Shown here in pieces: positions 13,755 through 15,637 of a DNA stretch of 15,637 nt. The DNA is from an uncultured Clostridia bacterium (GTDB lineage: Bacteria > Bacillota > Clostridia > Oscillospirales > Oscillospiraceae): positions 1 through 15,637 of the forward strand of contig CAMNHH010000037.1 in NCBI GenBank assembly GCA_946539175.1, written 5' to 3'. Position 1 is the stretch's first letter, and each line of letters opens with the position of its first letter. The notes beneath the pieces are model-generated. The model ran no database searches. It was not told the DNA's origin and worked only from the letters and a program-made list of their open reading frames with translations. Made by a program: the position numbers and the translations under genes.

Positions 13755-15637
13755 ATGAACGAAGAATTGATGAACACCAACGTGGAAAGTGAATACGGCG
13801 GTTCCCAGATCCAGGTGCTGGAGGGTCTGGAGGCGGTGCGCAAGCGTCCCGGTATGTATATCGGCTCCACCTCCGAATCCGGCCTGCACCACCTGGTCTA
13901 TGAGATCGTGGACAACTCCATCGACGAGGCCCTGGCGGGCTACTGCGATCACATCACCGTCACCATCAACCCCGGCGACACCATCACCGTCCGGGACAAC
14001 GGCCGGGGCATCCCCGTGGACATCCAGCCCCAGACGGGCCGCCCGGCCCTGGAGGTTGTTTTCACCGTGCTTCACGCCGGCGGCAAGTTCGGCGGCGGGG
14101 GCTATAAGGTCTCCGGCGGCCTCCACGGCGTGGGCGCCTCCGTGGTGAACGCCCTGTCGGAATGGCTGGTGGCCGAGGTCCACAAGGAGGGCAAAATCTA
14201 CCAGATGAAGTTCTCCCGGGGTCAGATCACCCAGGAAATGGAGATCATCGGCAGCTGCGAGGATACCGGCACCACCGTCACCTTCAAGCCGGACCCGGAG
14301 ATGTTCGACACCCTGGTCTATGACTACGAGACCCTCCACAAGCGGATGCGGGAGCAGGCCTTCCTGAACGCGGGGCTGCGGATCTCCATTACCGACGCCC
14401 GCGCCGAGGACGGCCCCAGAGACACCATGCGCTACGAGGGCGGCATCCGGGAGTTTGTCACCTACATCAACCGGAACAAGACCCCCATCCACGAGACCCC
14501 CATCTTTATGACCGGCCGGAAGGACGACGCGGTGGCGGAGATCGCCATGCAGTACAACGACGGCTACAACGAAATTCTGGTCTCCTTCGCCAACGACATC
14601 CACACCCCCGAGGGCGGCATGCACGAGACGGGCTTCAAGACGGCCCTGACCCGGGTGCTGAACGCCTACGGCACGAAGTACGGCATCATCAAGGGCGAGG
14701 ACAAGGTCTCCGGCGAGGACTGCCGGGAGGGTCTCACCGCCGTCATCTCCGTGAAGCTGCCGGAGGCCCAGTTTGAGGGCCAGACCAAGCAGAAGCTGGG
14801 CAACGCCTACATTCGCACCCTGGTGGACAACGTGGTGAACGAGCAGCTGACGGACTATTTGGAGGAAAACCCCGCCGTGGCCCGCACCATTCTGGACAAG
14901 GCCATGATGGCCAACCGGGCCAGAGAGGCCGCCCGCCGGGCCCGGGAGAACATCCGCCGCAAGTCCGTGCTGGAGGGCGAGCGGATGCCCGGCAAGCTCC
15001 AGGACTGCAACGAGCGGGACCCGGCCCTCACCGAGCTCTACATCGTGGAGGGCGACTCCGCGGCCGGCTCCGCCAAGGGCGGACGGGACTCCCGCTTCCA
15101 GGCCATTCTGGCCATGTGGGGCAAGATGCTCAACGTGGAGAAGGCCCGGGCGGACAAGATCTACAACAACGACAAGCTGGCCCCCGTGATCCAGGCCCTT
15201 GGCTGCGGCATCGGGGAGGAGCTGGATCTGAACAAGCTCCGCTACCACAAAATCATCATCATGGCGGATGCCGACGTGGACGGCTCCCATATCCGGACCC
15301 TGATGCTGACCTTCTTCTTCCGCTATATGCGGCCTCTGATCGAGCGGGGCTACGTCTACGCCGCAGTGCCGCCCCTGTATAAGCTGCGCCGGGGCAAGAC
15401 CGAGCGGGTGGCCTACTCCGACGAGGAGCGGGACGCCATCTCCGCGGAGCTGCGGGGGGACAACGCCAACGTAAAGGTGGACATCAGCCGCTTCAAGGGC
15501 CTGGGCGAGATGGATCCCCACGAGCTGTGGGAAACCACCATGAACCCGGAGACCCGGACCCTGCGCCGCATCACCCTGGGAGACGCCCTGGCCGCGGATC
15601 AGACCTTCACCGTCCTTATGGGCGAGGAGGTGGAGCC
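13755..15637 (+). CDS. gyrB: DNA gyrase subunit B (3' end beyond window)
   Basis: GyrB supplies the ATPase and part of the cleavage core of gyrase, which introduces negative supercoils. The frame is open for 627 complete codons to the window edge; the end MGEEVEP suggests only a short tail is missing. Features: GHKL ATPase (EIVDNSIDEALAGYCDHI, DNGRGIPV, GGKFGGGGYKVSGGLHGVGASVVNAL), transducer domain, then TOPRIM with EGDSAAGSAKGGRDSRFQAI (from 432) and the metal triad MADADVDGSH (Asp505, Asp507, Asp509). EGDSAAG and AMWGK replace the common EGDSAGG and PLRGK. Lys144 occupies the position of E. coli Arg136. AAAGGA eight bases before the ATG at 13755 supports the start. Synteny with recF-remB favours gyrB over parE. 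Confidence 0.97.
   Translation, partial: MNEELMNTNVESEYGGSQIQVLEGLEAVRKRPGMYIGSTSESGLHHLVYEIVDNSIDEALAGYCDHITVTINPGDTITVRDNGRGIPVDIQPQTGRPALEVVFTVLHAGGKFGGGGYKVSGGLHGVGASVVNALSEWLVAEVHKEGKIYQMKFSRGQITQEMEIIGSCEDTGTTVTFKPDPEMFDTLVYDYETLHKRMREQAFLNAGLRISITDARAEDGPRDTMRYEGGIREFVTYINRNKTPIHETPIFMTGRKDDAVAEIAMQYNDGYNEILVSFANDIHTPEGGMHETGFKTALTRVLNAYGTKYGIIKGEDKVSGEDCREGLTAVISVKLPEAQFEGQTKQKLGNAYIRTLVDNVVNEQLTDYLEENPAVARTILDKAMMANRAREAARRARENIRRKSVLEGERMPGKLQDCNERDPALTELYIVEGDSAAGSAKGGRDSRFQAILAMWGKMLNVEKARADKIYNNDKLAPVIQALGCGIGEELDLNKLRYHKIIIMADADVDGSHIRTLMLTFFFRYMRPLIERGYVYAAVPPLYKLRRGKTERVAYSDEERDAISAELRGDNANVKVDISRFKGLGEMDPHELWETTMNPETRTLRRITLGDALAADQTFTVLMGEEVE

Noticed and set aside
13662..15521. 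Minus-strand open frame of 619 codons antisense to gyrB
   Set aside because: Shadow of gyrB. Its low-complexity Val/Gly/Leu/His/Asp repeats are the reverse complement of biased gyrB codons.

Overview
The window is a GC-rich Firmicutes/Clostridia chromosome segment spanning the replication origin. The probable source is a gut Oscillospiraceae-type bacterium. This is inferred from the dnaA-dnaN-S4-recF-remB-gyrB order, the parS consensus, strong AGGAGG-type ribosome binding sites, LexA type and codon usage; the species cannot be named from the sequence alone.

Layout. Minus strand, 1-2310: the 3'-truncated 23S rRNA uracil-C5 methyltransferase gene rlmD, preceded by a lipoprotein with a degenerate glycerophosphodiesterase (GDPD) fold; a perfect parS site lies between them. 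Plus strand, 2451-4082: a PflX-like (COG1313) radical SAM protein, then a 5'-truncated phosphotransferase pseudogene in the same frame, ending at a bidirectional terminator. Minus strand, 4159-8348: a gene string transcribed away from the origin, parA, parB, a membrane-anchored coiled-coil gene, serS and mscL. lexA (8456-9112, minus) is a separate unit that ends in a hairpin containing a second perfect parS. Plus strand, 9298-15637: dnaA, the oriC spacer, dnaN, an S4-domain gene, recF, remB and gyrB (3'-truncated).

How it works together. DnaA, its boxes, an AT-rich unwinding region and DnaA-trio-like triplets between dnaA and dnaN form the initiation site. DnaN, RecF and GyrB supply the clamp, gap repair and supercoiling. 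ParA, ParB and two parS sites supply origin segregation. LexA is divergent from dnaA, with a candidate self-operator over its own -35 box, so the SOS regulator and the initiator share one short control region. The rpmH-rnpA-yidC-mnmE-mnmG-rsmG block that separates dnaA from parAB in Bacillus is absent here.

No wholly new system stands out. The points most worth checking are: a parS site built into the lexA terminator-like hairpin; the unclassified coiled-coil membrane protein coupled to parB; an origin whose recognisable DnaA boxes all deviate from TTATCCACA; a palindromic AATTGAG-repeat element in the recF leader; the truncated phosphotransferase; the GDPD-like lipoprotein lacking a catalytic His; and a GyrB with Lys at the aminocoumarin-contact Arg position. 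All long open frames antisense to these genes were judged to be shadows.
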